Position numbers and translations under genes: made by a program
DNA from: an uncultured Desulfovibrio sp.
GTDB taxonomy: Bacteria > Desulfobacterota > Desulfovibrionia > Desulfovibrionales > Desulfovibrionaceae
Assembly (NCBI GenBank): GCA_937926875.1
Contig: CALBAX010000096.1
Coordinates: forward strand, 60,136-124,135
Length of the DNA stretch: 64,000 nucleotides
Direction: 5' to 3'
Part shown: positions 8,508-17,615 of the stretch, in pieces
How the letters are laid out: every line of letters begins with the position of its first letter
Position numbering within the stretch: the stretch's first letter is position 1
Notes under the pieces: generated by a model
Told to the model about the DNA's origin: nothing
Databases searched by the model: none
The model's input: only the letters and a program-made list of their open reading frames with translations

Positions 8508-9500
8508 ATGGCGATCCTTGTTTGCGGCGGTGCGGGCTATATCGGTTCCCACGCGGTCCATGCCCTGGCAGCGGCAGGTCAGGAAGTCGTGGTGGTGGAC
8601 AATCTCCAGACGGGCCATGCCGCCGCTGTGGCGGGCAAGGCCGCCTTCGTTCAGGGCGACATCCGCGATGCCGTCTGTCTGGATGACATCTTCCGCCGTT
8701 TCCGCATCGACGGCGTCATGCATTTCGCCGCTGATTCCCAGGTGGGCGAGAGCATGGCCAAGCCCCTCAAGTATTTCAGCAATAACGTGGGCGGCATGCA
8801 GAGCCTGCTGGAAGCCATGGTCCACCATGGCGTGGGGCGCATCGTCTTTTCTTCCTCGGCGGCTGTCTATGGCGAGCCCGAAAGCGTGCCCGTCAGCGAG
8901 GATGCCCCCACCCGGCCCACCAATCCTTACGGGCACAGCAAGCTGATGATGGAAGCCATGATGCGCTGGGTCTCGGCGGCCCACGGCATCCGCTATGTCT
9001 CCCTGCGCTATTTCAATGTGGCCGGGGCCCTGGCCGACGGCAGCATCGGTGAGGACCACAGCCCCGAGAGCCATCTCATCCCTCTGGTGCTGCAAGTGCC
9101 GCTGGGCCAGCGGCCGCATGTCACCATCTTCGGTGACGATTACGCCACGCCCGACGGGACCTGCATCCGCGACTACATCGCCGTCACCGACCTGGTGGAC
9201 GCCCATGTGAAGGCCCTGGACCATCTGCAGCGCGGCGGTGACGACCTCATCTGCAATCTGGGCAACGGACAGGGCTTTTCCGTGCGCGAGATCGTGGACT
9301 GTGCCCGCAAGGTGACCGGTCACGAGATCCCCGTGGTCATGGGGCAGCGGCGCGCGGGCGATCCGGCCCGTCTGGTGGCTGCTGCCCGCAAGGCGCAGCA
9401 GGTGCTGAGCTGGCAGCCCCGACTGGGCGTGGAAGCCATCATCGAGTCGGCCTGGCGCTGGCACCGGGAACATCCGCACGGCTACGGCGAGCGGCAGTAA
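8508..9500 (+). CDS. galE: UDP-glucose 4-epimerase
   Basis: An NAD-dependent short-chain dehydrogenase that interconverts UDP-glucose and UDP-galactose, supplying galactose for surface polysaccharide. The 330-residue product has the Rossmann motif GGAGYIGSH at residues 7-15, the Ser-rich strand FSSSAAVYGEP (114-124), and the catalytic Y-x3-K at Tyr141/Lys145 (NPYGHSK). ATG 8508 was chosen over the in-frame GTG at 8496 because GGAGG lies at 8498-8502. It ends in its own terminator. UDP-GlcNAc epimerase activity cannot be excluded from sequence alone. Confidence 0.93.
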   Translation: MAILVCGGAGYIGSHAVHALAAAGQEVVVVDNLQTGHAAAVAGKAAFVQGDIRDAVCLDDIFRRFRIDGVMHFAADSQVGESMAKPLKYFSNNVGGMQSLLEAMVHHGVGRIVFSSSAAVYGEPESVPVSEDAPTRPTNPYGHSKLMMEAMMRWVSAAHGIRYVSLRYFNVAGALADGSIGEDHSPESHLIPLVLQVPLGQRPHVTIFGDDYATPDGTCIRDYIAVTDLVDAHVKALDHLQRGGDDLICNLGNGQGFSVREIVDCARKVTGHEIPVVMGQRRAGDPARLVAAARKAQQVLSWQPRLGVEAIIESAWRWHREHPHGYGERQ

Positions 9501-9600
9501 GGCTCACCGTCCCTGCCGGGACGCCAGCCGTACGCCGTCCCCGATGCGGCGGCTCTGCCGCAAAGGACGGCAATGGCAGGAACAGGCATCGTTTTATGCA

Positions 9601-9625
9601 AGGGAGGCGTGGGCCTCCCTTTTTT
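9601..9625 (+). terminator. terminator after galE
   Basis: The AGGGAGGC / GCCTCCCT stem (9601-9608, 9613-9620) is followed by six T. Confidence 0.9.
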
Positions 9626-9640
9626 GTGTCCTGGCCGGGC

Positions 9641-9669
9641 TTGCTTTTCTCTGGGGGCACCATTATATT
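9641..9669 (+). promoter_or_regulatory. candidate promoter of msrBA
   Basis: TTGCTT (9641-9646), a 17-base spacer and TATATT (9664-9669) are followed by an AT-rich leader with two ATTGATA copies (9673-9692). Confidence 0.5.
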
Positions 9670-9701
9670 AATATTGATAATTTGTATTGATAGGAGGTGC
9701 C

Positions 9702-10787
9702 ATGTACGGCTATCCCTGCGCGCGACGCGCCTTTTCCTTGTTCATCCTGCTGCTGGCCCTGGCCGTTTCCGGGACCGGTGCTGCGGCTGCGGAACTTTCC
9801 CGCCCCACCTTCGACCCCTTACGGGAGAAAGCCCCCATGAATAATGACGGATTCCGGATCATTGCCCGCGGCGATGCCGCAGTGCCGCCCCTGACGCCCC
9901 GCGAGGCGGACATCATCCTCCGCAAGGCCACGGAAGCCCCGTGGTCCGGTGAATACGAAAAGAACGCGGCCGCCGGGACCTATTTGTGCCGTCAGTGCGG
10001 TGTGGCCCTGTACCGTTCGTCGGACAAGTTCGATTCCGGTTGCGGCTGGCCTGCCTTCGATGATGCCCTGCCGGGCATGGTGCGCCGCCAGCCCGATGCC
10101 GACGGCCACCGGGTGGAGATCGTCTGCGAGCACTGCGGCGCCCACCTGGGACATGTTTTTGAGGGTGAGGGCCTGACGGCCAAGAACACCCGCCATTGTG
10201 TCAATTCCCTGTCCATGAGTTTCGCACCTGTGGGCAGCGAAAAGGAAAAGCTGGGCCTGGCCCTGTACGAGCTGGTGCGCAATACCCAGGTGGCCGTGCT
10301 GGCCGGCGGCTGCTTCTGGGGCGTGGAAGACGCCCTGAGCAGGCTCCCCGGTGTGCTGGACGTGCGTTCCGGCTACACGGGCGGCCATACCGACCGGCCT
10401 TCTTATGAGGATGTCTGCCGGGGCGATACCGGCCATGCCGAAGCCGTTCTGGTGCGCTTCGATCCCCAAAAGATCAGCTATGAGGCCATCGTGCGCCGTT
10501 TCTTCGAGATCCACGACCCTACCCAGCTGGACAGGCAGGGACCGGACGTGGGCAGCCAGTACCGCTCCGCCATCTTCTGGCTGGACGACTCCCAGAAGCT
10601 GACCGCCCAAAAGCTCATGGATGAGCTGCGCAGCCTGGGCTATGACGTGGTGACCCGCCTGGAAAAGGCCGGGGCCTTCTACGAGGCCGAGGCCTATCAT
10701 CAGGACTTTGCCCGCCGTACGGGCAGGGGCGGCTGCCATCTGGCCGTGCCCCGTTTCGAGCGTCGTGCTGACGGCAGCCCTCGCTAG
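9702..10787 (+). CDS. msrAB: secreted bifunctional methionine sulfoxide reductase (MsrB-MsrA fusion)
   Basis: It repairs both epimers of methionine sulfoxide. A signal peptide (about residues 1-30, FSLFILLLALAVSGTGAAAA) precedes the MsrB domain (about 50-178). The MsrB zinc pairs are Cys96/Cys99 and Cys142/Cys145, and the catalytic Cys166 is in RHCVNS, with Cys114 as a likely resolving residue. MsrA follows from about 196, with the nucleophile Cys204 in GCFWG. The B-before-A order with a leader peptide suggests a periplasmic repair enzyme in an anaerobe exposed to oxidants. The AGGAGG site 4 bases before 9702 decides the start over an upstream in-frame ATG at 9687. It stands alone with its own promoter and terminator. 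Confidence 0.95.
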   Translation: MYGYPCARRAFSLFILLLALAVSGTGAAAAELSRPTFDPLREKAPMNNDGFRIIARGDAAVPPLTPREADIILRKATEAPWSGEYEKNAAAGTYLCRQCGVALYRSSDKFDSGCGWPAFDDALPGMVRRQPDADGHRVEIVCEHCGAHLGHVFEGEGLTAKNTRHCVNSLSMSFAPVGSEKEKLGLALYELVRNTQVAVLAGGCFWGVEDALSRLPGVLDVRSGYTGGHTDRPSYEDVCRGDTGHAEAVLVRFDPQKISYEAIVRRFFEIHDPTQLDRQGPDVGSQYRSAIFWLDDSQKLTAQKLMDELRSLGYDVVTRLEKAGAFYEAEAYHQDFARRTGRGGCHLAVPRFERRADGSPR

Positions 10788-10812
10788 GGAAACGTTTGCA
10801 TATCCGCAAAAC

Positions 10813-10849
10813 AAAAGGCAGGCACGCCGCGATGGTGTGCCTGCCTTTT
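10813..10849 (+). terminator. terminator after msrBA
   Basis: A 13-bp perfect stem (10813-10825 with 10837-10849) is flanked by A on the left and T on the right, so it could act in both directions. The rest of 10850-11064 holds no gene. Confidence 0.85.
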
Positions 10850-11064
10850 GGTGTTTGCCAGGAGATTCGGGAGACCGGCCCGTATCATTTGTCCCCAGGG
10901 GATGCGGGATCTCCCGTACGTGTTTGGAAGCAGGAGGGCCCGGAGGGACGACGCCCTCCTTTGCAGGGATCGGCGGCCGAAGACGGCCGCAGGCCGTGCC
11001 CGTTGCCATGGAGAAAACTGCGGGCATCGTTCCCCAAGAGCCCTTCCCCGAAAACGTCCTTCCC

Positions 11065-12267
11065 TCAGGCCTTGATGCGCCGGACCAGCGGCGCCAGGCA
11101 GAAGATGGCCACGCCCACCACCACGATGGGCGACAGGGCCCAGCGCAGGTCGAACTGGTGGGAAAGGAAGCCCACCATGGGCGGGCAGCCCAAAAAGCCC
11201 AGGAAGCTGAGGGACGAGACCAGCGAGATGGCCACGCTGGGCGGCACGCGCGTGGACTTGCCTGCCAGGCTGTAGCAGAGCGGCACCACGGAGGCCATGC
11301 CGAAGCCCACCAGGGCCAGCCCCGCCGTGGCGGGCAGCAGGTCGGGCCAGAGCAGGGCCAGGCTCAGGCCGGCGGCGATGCAGAGGCCGCTCAGCTGGAG
11401 CACGGGCGTGACCCCGAAGCGGTTCACCAGTCCGTCGGCCAGCAGGCGGCCCGTGACCATGGCGCACATGCAGGCCAGGTAGCCGGCGCGGATGAGGCTC
11501 CCGCCCGGCTGGACCACCTGGGCGAAATAGACGGAGCTCCAGTCATACATGGCGCCTTCCGTGGCCATGCTGCCCAGGGCGATGCAGCCGAGCAGGGTCA
11601 GGTAGAGGTCGGGACGGAAGGTGCGCGGCCCGCTCTCGGGCGCTGCGGCGCCGATGCGCACTTCCCGGGGCATGGTCCAGGTGCGCAGGCAGCACAGCGT
11701 CGCCAGCGTGATGACGAGGATGGCGGCGAAGTGGGGCAGAGGCGCCACGCCCAGCGGTGCCACGATGGAGCCGATGAGGCAGCCGGCCACACCGCCCAGG
11801 CTCCACATGCCGTGGAAGGTGGCCATGATGCTGCGGCCGTAGAGCGTCTCCACGCCCACGGCCTGGGCATTGAGGGAGATGTTGAGCATGTTGTTGGCAA
11901 AACCGAAGCCCAGCAGGGCAGCGGCCAGCCAGTGCGGGCTGCCGGCCAGGGCCAGGGAGAGCAGGGCGCAGGGCATGAGCATGAGCCCCAGCATGATGAC
12001 GCGGCGGCTGCGGAAGCGGCCGATGAGCCAGGCCGTGGGCGCGATGGAGAGCATCTCGCCCAGCGGGGCGGCCAGCAGGACGCTGCCCAGGGCCGCATCG
12101 CTCATCTGGAGGGCGGCCTTGATGTCCGGGATGCGGACGGCCCAGGAGGCGAAGACCATGCCCATGACGAAGAAAAAGGCATTGATGGCGGTACGGTAGA
12201 AAGCCCGGGGCGTGCGCGGCAGGATGCGGGCGGCGGCCAGGCGGGGCGTGGAGATGGTCAGTTCCAT
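11065..12267 (-). CDS. MFS transporter (YbjJ/fucose-permease-like)
   Basis: A 400-residue inner-membrane protein with about 12 hydrophobic helices. It begins after a short cytoplasmic N-terminus (MELTISTPRLAAARILP) and has the loop-2 signature GRFRSRRVIMLG near residues 85-96, typical of the major facilitator superfamily. The pattern of conserved NNMLNISLNAQ in helix 5 is like the YbjJ/FucP group. The substrate is unknown. The start at 12267 has GAGG 7 bases upstream; the ORF extends 71 codons further without a ribosome site. It is divergent from lipB. Confidence 0.85.
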   Translation of the reverse strand: MELTISTPRLAAARILPRTPRAFYRTAINAFFFVMGMVFASWAVRIPDIKAALQMSDAALGSVLLAAPLGEMLSIAPTAWLIGRFRSRRVIMLGLMLMPCALLSLALAGSPHWLAAALLGFGFANNMLNISLNAQAVGVETLYGRSIMATFHGMWSLGGVAGCLIGSIVAPLGVAPLPHFAAILVITLATLCCLRTWTMPREVRIGAAAPESGPRTFRPDLYLTLLGCIALGSMATEGAMYDWSSVYFAQVVQPGGSLIRAGYLACMCAMVTGRLLADGLVNRFGVTPVLQLSGLCIAAGLSLALLWPDLLPATAGLALVGFGMASVVPLCYSLAGKSTRVPPSVAISLVSSLSFLGFLGCPPMVGFLSHQFDLRWALSPIVVVGVAIFCLAPLVRRIKA

Positions 12268-12554
12268 GACGTATCCTCGGTGAAAGCAGATGGCGCCCTC
12301 CAAGACTGTTTGAGCGCACAGGCAATGTGTAGGCCCTTTCGTCTGCCTTGAAAAGGGGCTGCCGGGTGTGAAAAAAAACTTTTGCTGACATCTTCCTGAA
12401 CCCGTTGACAACAAAGGGGAAAAACAGGGAAGAATGAAGGCCTGGCTGTCCGTTGGCTCTGCGTGGCGCAGGCGCGTCACGTGGCCGGGGAGCAGGGGGC
12501 CCTGTCCGGGGCGACGACATCCTACGCGTGCACGATGTGCAGCAGGTACTGGCT

Positions 12555-13214
12555 ATGACATGCATCATCGATCTGGGCAGGATGCCCTACCGGGAAGCGC
12601 TCGCCGTCCAGCATGCCCGGCATGAGGAGGTCCTCCGCGGCGCGGAGGATACGCTCCTTCTGGTGGAACACCCGCCGGTCATCACCTTTGGGCGGCACGG
12701 CGGCGAGGAAAACCTGCATTGCAGCCGGGAAGAGCTGGCCCGCCGGGGCGTGGACGTCGTGCAGACGGAACGCGGCGGCAACATCACCTGCCATTTCCCC
12801 GGCCAGCTGGTGGTCTACCCCATTTTCCGCATCGGCAGACGGACCAACGGCCTGCACGGCTTCGTCCACCTGCTGGAAGAGACCGTGATCCGCACGGCGG
12901 CCGCCTTCCAGGTACAGGCCGCCCGCTGGCCCGGACGTCCCGGGGTCTGGATCGGGCACCGCAAGCTGTGCTCCCTGGGGCTCGGGGTGCGCCGCTGGGT
13001 GACCTTCCACGGCTTCGCGCTCAATGTGGGGCGCGACCTCTCGCTCTTCGATGCCATCACCCTGTGCGGCCTTGCCGATGCCCGGGCCACGTCCCTTTGC
13101 CGCGAGCGGGACGACGATTCCCTTTCCCTCCAGGAGGTCAAAGATGTCTGTGTCCGAGAATTCCAGGCCCTCATTGCGCATCCCCCCGTGGCTGCGCGTG
13201 AAGCTGCCCTGTAG
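12555..13214 (+). CDS. lipB: octanoyltransferase LipB
   Basis: It transfers octanoyl from acyl carrier protein to lipoyl-dependent proteins, the first step of lipoate synthesis. The 219-residue product carries the family landmarks: HPPVITFGRHGG (39-50), RGGNITCHFPGQLVVYP (73-89), Lys137 in HRKLCSLGLGVRR, the FHGFALNV strand, and the acyl-thioester Cys171 in LCG. These correspond to E. coli Lys135 and Cys169. The usual T-x-H-G-P-G-Q is here T-C-H-F-P-G-Q. The ribosome site is weak (AGCAGG). Its last 71 bases overlap lipA, which is in another frame. Confidence 0.93.
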   Translation: MTCIIDLGRMPYREALAVQHARHEEVLRGAEDTLLLVEHPPVITFGRHGGEENLHCSREELARRGVDVVQTERGGNITCHFPGQLVVYPIFRIGRRTNGLHGFVHLLEETVIRTAAAFQVQAARWPGRPGVWIGHRKLCSLGLGVRRWVTFHGFALNVGRDLSLFDAITLCGLADARATSLCRERDDDSLSLQEVKDVCVREFQALIAHPPVAAREAAL

Positions 13215-14058
13215 CCCGACCTATGCCGCCACGGGCGCGCTGGTCCGGGACATGGAGCTGCATACGGTCTGCCGGAGCGCCCGGTGTCCGAACATTTTCG
13301 AATGCTATTCCCGCAAGACCGCCACCTTCCTCATCCTCGGCGATACCTGCACCCGCAATTGCGCCTTCTGCAACATCGGCAAGGGCACGGTCCGCGAGCC
13401 CGACCCGGGCGAGCCCGCCCGCGTGGGCGCGGCCACAGCGGCCCTGGGCCTGTGCCATGCCGTGGTGACCTCTGTGACGCGCGACGACCTGCCTGACGGC
13501 GGCGCGGCACATTTCGCGGCCACTATCGAAGCCATCCGCCGGAGCAATGATCCCTGTCCCACCATCGAGGTCCTGATCCCGGATTTCCAGGGGGACGAAG
13601 CTGCCCTGCGTACGGTCATGGCGGCCGGGCCCCACATCATCAACCATAATGTGGAGACGCCGCCCGCGCACTATGCCCGCATCCGGCCGCAAGCGGACTA
13701 CGCCCAGAGCCTGGAGCTGCTGCGGCGGGTGAGGGAAGGCGGCCACATCTGCAAGAGCGGCCTGATGGTGGGCCTGGGCGAGACCGACGAAGAGGTCTGC
13801 GGGGTGCTGGAAGACCTGGCCGCCATCAGGTGCCATATCGTGACCATCGGCCAGTACATGCGGCCGTCGCGCCGTCACCCGCACGTGGAGCGCTACGTGC
13901 ATCCCGACGTGTTCGAGGGATACGCCCGCAGGGGGCGGGAGCTGGGCATCCTCTTCGTGTTCTCCGCACCGCTGGTGCGCAGCAGTTACAACGCGGCGCA
14001 GGTCTACGCGGCCCTTGCCGGGCAGCACCGGCGCCCCGGCCCGGAGGGCCCTGCCTGA
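13144..14058 (+). CDS. lipA: lipoyl synthase LipA
   Basis: A radical SAM enzyme that inserts two sulfurs into the octanoyl chain. The 304-residue product has both clusters. The auxiliary one, C-x4-C-x5-C, is at Cys43, Cys48 and Cys54; the radical SAM one, C-x3-C-x2-C, is at Cys69, Cys73 and Cys76. The C-terminal RSSY that closes the auxiliary cluster is also present. Start 13144 has GGAGG 6 bases upstream and lies inside the end of lipB, so the two are co-transcribed and probably translationally coupled. Confidence 0.96.
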   Translation: MSVSENSRPSLRIPPWLRVKLPCSPTYAATGALVRDMELHTVCRSARCPNIFECYSRKTATFLILGDTCTRNCAFCNIGKGTVREPDPGEPARVGAATAALGLCHAVVTSVTRDDLPDGGAAHFAATIEAIRRSNDPCPTIEVLIPDFQGDEAALRTVMAAGPHIINHNVETPPAHYARIRPQADYAQSLELLRRVREGGHICKSGLMVGLGETDEEVCGVLEDLAAIRCHIVTIGQYMRPSRRHPHVERYVHPDVFEGYARRGRELGILFVFSAPLVRSSYNAAQVYAALAGQHRRPGPEGPA

Positions 14059-14127
14059 ACGGAGCGGTCTCTTGCGGCGTGCCAGAGATTGCCGTAGCGA
14101 TGACCTGAACACACGAGGAGGTGTGCC

Positions 14128-14532
14128 ATGAAGAAGATGCTGGGGATCAGCCTGTTCGTGCTGTTCCTGCTGGGCGGTGTCCTTCCGGCCGCGGCCCTGG
14201 ACATCCACATCGACAACAGCCAGGCCCTGGGCGGCAGCCTGGCCCTGCGCTATCTGCGTACGGACGGCGTGTGGGTCACGAAAGGCTGGGTGAACTTTGG
14301 CCCGCACAGCAGGCAGACCGTGACCCTGGAGACCTGGGAGCCCGTGTTCTACCTGCATGTGGAAGTGGGCGGCGGTGCGTCCGTGGAGCTGCCGGGCGAG
14401 AAACACCGCTTCTGGGTGGTGCGTGACGTCTTCGAGCTGGAAGGGGATGCCCGGCCGGCACGTGGGCAGCAGGCGGATTTCATCAAGGTGGAGGTGCGGG
14501 GGGACGATCCCCGTTTCACGCTGCGTTTCTGA
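14128..14532 (+). CDS. small secreted protein, possibly DUF1036-like, 134 aa
   Basis: Residues 1-24 are a clear signal peptide (MKKMLGISLFVLFLLGGVLPAAA). The mature part contains a beta-rich core with WVTKGWVNFGPHSRQTV followed by FYLHVEV. This resembles the V-s-x-G-W pattern of DUF1036 proteins, a secreted family of unknown function. A GAGGAGG ribosome site lies 7 bases before the start. It follows lipA by 69 bp and ends at a bidirectional terminator. The family assignment is tentative. Confidence 0.6.
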   Translation: MKKMLGISLFVLFLLGGVLPAAALDIHIDNSQALGGSLALRYLRTDGVWVTKGWVNFGPHSRQTVTLETWEPVFYLHVEVGGGASVELPGEKHRFWVVRDVFELEGDARPARGQQADFIKVEVRGDDPRFTLRF

Positions 14533-14581
14533 TCCGGCGCCGCTGTGGCGGTCAGGAAGCCACGGCAATGACGGTGTCGCG

Positions 14582-14625
14582 AAAAAAGGCAGCCTTTCCG
14601 GCCGGACCGGAGGGCTGCCTTTTTT
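14582..14625. terminator. bidirectional terminator between convergent genes
   Basis: The AAAAAAGGCAGCC / GGCTGCCTTTTTT stem serves the secreted-protein gene from the left and the binding-protein gene from the right. Confidence 0.9.
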
Positions 14626-14643
14626 GACGGATGAATGGTCTCG

Positions 14644-15729
14644 CTAGCGGCAGTTGCAGAGCGTCCTGTCGCGCAGGGAGGGCAGGCGGATGCCGCCGCG
14701 CGTCAGCTCCAGGCGCAGTTCGCCAAGACGGCGTTCGATGGCGGCGGGCAGGCGCACACCGGCATGACGGGCCCAGACCTGCGGCGGGACGATGTCCACG
14801 CCGCCGTTGGCCAGGTCATAGGTGATGATCTCGTTACCGGCAAAGGCCCCCTGGGCCGTGGCTTTGACGATCTCGAACACGGCGCGGTCGGCCCGCTTGA
14901 TGATGCTGGTCAGCATCAGTTTGGGCGCCAGGGCCTGCTGGTCCTTGTCCACGCCCACCAGGGGACGCCCCTGGGCCATGGCCGCTTCCACGGCGCCCAG
15001 CCCCGAACGCCCGGCCAGCACGGCCAGGGCGTTGATGTCCAGCCCCAGCAGTTCTTCGGCCTTGGCCCGGCCCTTTTCAGGAGAGCTGTAGCTGCCTGCC
15101 ACGCCGTTGATGACGCGTGCGCCCGGGCTTTCCAGCCGGACACCTTCCACGAAACCGTTGAGCATGGATCTCAGTTGCGGGTCGTCTTCCCCGGCCAGCC
15201 AGCCCAGGGCCAGTTCATCGCCGTTGGCGCGCCTCCCCGGGGCGGGCAGCAGGCCGTGCCGGTGCAGCTGGGAGAGCAGGGCCCCGGCCAGGAAGGCGGC
15301 CTGCTCGTCGGCGAAGGTCACGCACATGATGTTGGCGGCACGGATGCCCGTATCGATGCAGCCGAACTTCGTCTGCCGGAAGTTGGCGGCATTGTCGCGC
15401 AGGATCTCGTGCAGCCGGGCCCCGGAAAGCAGGACGAGGTCGGCCTGCCGGGCGGTGGCCTGGAAGATGCGCTCCTGTGTCAGGCCGTTGCTGCCCTGGG
15501 GCGGGGCCACCACCACGGCGGTGCGTACGCCCAGTTCCTTCCGGGCCTGTTCCAGGCCCTGGCGCAAAAGATCGTTCCAGCCCTGGTCGGGGGCCGTGTC
15601 TTCCAGCAGCAGGGCCACGCGCAGGCCCGGGGCCTCGCTGGACGGCGCGGCCAGGGCGGCGGAAAGGCAAAAAACGGACAACAGGATGGACAAGCACAGC
15701 AGACAGGTGATATCAAAGCTTTTTTTCAT
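14644..15729 (-). CDS. BMP-family periplasmic binding protein
   Basis: A secreted substrate-binding protein of 361 residues. The signal peptide spans about residues 1-27 (CLLCLSILLSVFCLSAALAA). The fold resembles the basic membrane protein / PnrA group that binds nucleosides: DTAPDQGWNDLLRQGLEQA near 45-62, then FADEQAAFLAGALL, VNGVAGSY-like GVAGSYSS, and GVDKDQQALAP. Start 15729 has GGGAG upstream. No permease or ATPase gene is adjacent, so its ABC partner, if any, is elsewhere. The ligand (nucleoside or other) is not determinable. Confidence 0.75.
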   Translation of the reverse strand: MKKSFDITCLLCLSILLSVFCLSAALAAPSSEAPGLRVALLLEDTAPDQGWNDLLRQGLEQARKELGVRTAVVVAPPQGSNGLTQERIFQATARQADLVLLSGARLHEILRDNAANFRQTKFGCIDTGIRAANIMCVTFADEQAAFLAGALLSQLHRHGLLPAPGRRANGDELALGWLAGEDDPQLRSMLNGFVEGVRLESPGARVINGVAGSYSSPEKGRAKAEELLGLDINALAVLAGRSGLGAVEAAMAQGRPLVGVDKDQQALAPKLMLTSIIKRADRAVFEIVKATAQGAFAGNEIITYDLANGGVDIVPPQVWARHAGVRLPAAIERRLGELRLELTRGGIRLPSLRDRTLCNCR

Positions 15730-16073
15730 GTCGGGCTCCCGGCGGCATACTAGCAGGGGGACGAAGGGGCCACAAGCACCCGGGGCGCCTTCCGGAGAAA
15801 AATTGAGCAATCGAACAATTTTGATAGTAAAAAAATATAATTTAACAAGACGTTGTTTTTAAAAGATAAAAATAATGGTATGAAAAAGTTTTTACTATTT
15901 TCGTTCCGTTTTCCATCCTGCAGGGCGTTTTTCTGTGAAAAAAAGAACTAGGCAAGTCATGAAACTTGTGCTAAGTCTCCTGCTCAGGAAACGTGTACTC
16001 GCATTTCGCCCCTGCGTATGGGTTGCACAGGGGCGGGATGCAACTCCTTGGGACATTCTTGGAAGGATACGTT
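15730..16073. other. AT-rich divergent promoter region
   Basis: This stretch is markedly AT-rich from 15800 to 15900, with TATAAT at 15836-15841 and several A/T tracts. It probably holds the promoters of the binding protein (leftward) and hydG (rightward). No gene is seen. A perfect 8-bp stem lies near the hydG start (listed separately). Confidence 0.5.
16007..16035 (+). promoter_or_regulatory. hairpin in the hydG leader
   Basis: CGCCCCTG (16007-16014) and CAGGGGCG (16028-16035) form a perfect 8-bp stem with a 13-base loop, ending 25 bp before the hydG ribosome site. Confidence 0.5.
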
Positions 16074-17468
16074 ATGTCTGCATACGAGCTGCCTGCATGG
16101 CTTGACACCCGGTTCATCGAAAACGCGCTCAGTCGTACGGCTGCACCGGACAAGGCGGAGCTCCGGGATATTCTGGACAAATCTCTGGCTCTGAAGTCAC
16201 TGACCATTCAGGAAGCGACAGCTCTCATGCGGGTGACGGATCCCGAAGACATCGCCCTGATGATGAAAACGGCGGATGCGGTCAAGCAGAAGGCCTATGG
16301 TGACCGTATCGTGCTGACCGCTCCGCTGCATATCTCGAACCATTGCGGCAGTGAATGCCTCTACTGCGCCAACCGCAAGAGCAATACGCTCATCCAGCGC
16401 AAGTACATGACCTCGCCCGAGATGCGCGAGGCCGCCGGCAAGCTGATCCGTCAGGGGCACAAGCGCATCGTGCTGGTCTCCGGCCAGCTGCCCAATGCCG
16501 ATGTGGAGTACCTGGCCGAAGCCATCAGCATCATGTACACCGTGTTCGACGGTCACGGCGAAGTCCGCCGCGTCAACGTCAACGTGGGGCCGCTGAACGC
16601 CGACCAGTACAGCGTGCTGCTGGATGCGGATGTGGGCAACGTCCTGATCTATCAGGATACCTACCACCCCGACTACTACAAGGCCGCCCATGTGGCCGGG
16701 CCCAAGAGCCATTACGAGAAGCGCCTCAACGCGCCTGAGGTGGCGTTGGGTGCCGGTGTGCGCGATGTGGGCCTCGGCCTGCTGCTGGGCCTTGCGCCCT
16801 GGCAGTTCGATGTGCTGGCCACCATGCTGCATGTGGCCCATCTCAACCGCCTGTTCGGCGCCGGCGGCCACACCGTCAGCATGTTCCGTCTGCGTCCTGC
16901 GCCGGGCAGCCTGTTCGTGCCCCCGCATCCGCTTTCGGACGACGAGTTCCTGCGCTGCGTGGCCATCATGCGCCTGGCCGTGCCCCATGCGGGCATCGTC
17001 GTCACCACGCGCGAACCTTCCGGCCTGTGGCGTGACGCCTGTAGCAGCGGTGTCTCCCAGGTGTTCACGGGCAGCGTGGGCAGCGCTTACGAGACCTGGA
17101 GCGACAAGCCCGGTCCCGATGGCATCCCCTTCCCGCTGGGCGAAGACACCCACCTGGACGAAGTGGTGCGCTTCCTCATGGAAGAGGCCGAGCACCTGCC
17201 CTCGTTCTGTACCGCCTGTCCCCGCTTGGGCCGCAGCGGTGCGGACTTCATGGGCATGGTGCACGAGTGCGGCATGCGCAGCCAGTGCAGCCCCAACTCC
17301 ATCGCTTCCTTCGAAGAGTTCCTGCTCAATTACGCGACGCCCTATACCCGTGAGGTGGGCGAACGCCTGATCGCCCGCAAGCTCCCGCAGATGAGCGACG
17401 TGGAGCGCGGCGCGGCAGAACGTCTGTTGCAGAAGGTCAAGTCGGGACGTATGGACGAATTCATCTAA
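16074..17468 (+). CDS. hydG: [FeFe]-hydrogenase H-cluster maturase HydG
   Basis: A radical SAM tyrosine lyase that makes CO and cyanide for the H-cluster of [FeFe] hydrogenase. The 464-residue product has the SAM cluster C-x3-C-x2-C at Cys91, Cys95 and Cys98. It also has the second cluster C-x2-C-x22-C at Cys379, Cys382 and Cys405; the latter separates HydG from the related ThiH. GGAAGGA lies upstream of ATG 16074. hydE, hydF and the hydrogenase are not beside it, so the maturation genes are dispersed in this genome. A strong terminator follows. Confidence 0.96.
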   Translation: MSAYELPAWLDTRFIENALSRTAAPDKAELRDILDKSLALKSLTIQEATALMRVTDPEDIALMMKTADAVKQKAYGDRIVLTAPLHISNHCGSECLYCANRKSNTLIQRKYMTSPEMREAAGKLIRQGHKRIVLVSGQLPNADVEYLAEAISIMYTVFDGHGEVRRVNVNVGPLNADQYSVLLDADVGNVLIYQDTYHPDYYKAAHVAGPKSHYEKRLNAPEVALGAGVRDVGLGLLLGLAPWQFDVLATMLHVAHLNRLFGAGGHTVSMFRLRPAPGSLFVPPHPLSDDEFLRCVAIMRLAVPHAGIVVTTREPSGLWRDACSSGVSQVFTGSVGSAYETWSDKPGPDGIPFPLGEDTHLDEVVRFLMEEAEHLPSFCTACPRLGRSGADFMGMVHECGMRSQCSPNSIASFEEFLLNYATPYTREVGERLIARKLPQMSDVERGAAERLLQKVKSGRMDEFI

Positions 17469-17503
17469 CAGGCAGCGGCCAGGGCCGTTCTTCAGCGAAA
17501 CCG

Positions 17504-17546
17504 CCGCCACCGTCTGCCTTCTGGCAGATGGTGGCGGTTTTTTATT
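17504..17546 (+). terminator. terminator after hydG
   Basis: A 15-bp stem (17504-17518 with 17523-17537, one G-T pair) with a TTCT loop is followed by six T. Confidence 0.93.
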
Positions 17547-17615
17547 TTTGTTGGCATAGTCCGTTAGCCTGCTTTGCCTGCCCCGGGCAGCAGGCAGAAA
17601 GAAAAGGGAGACGCC

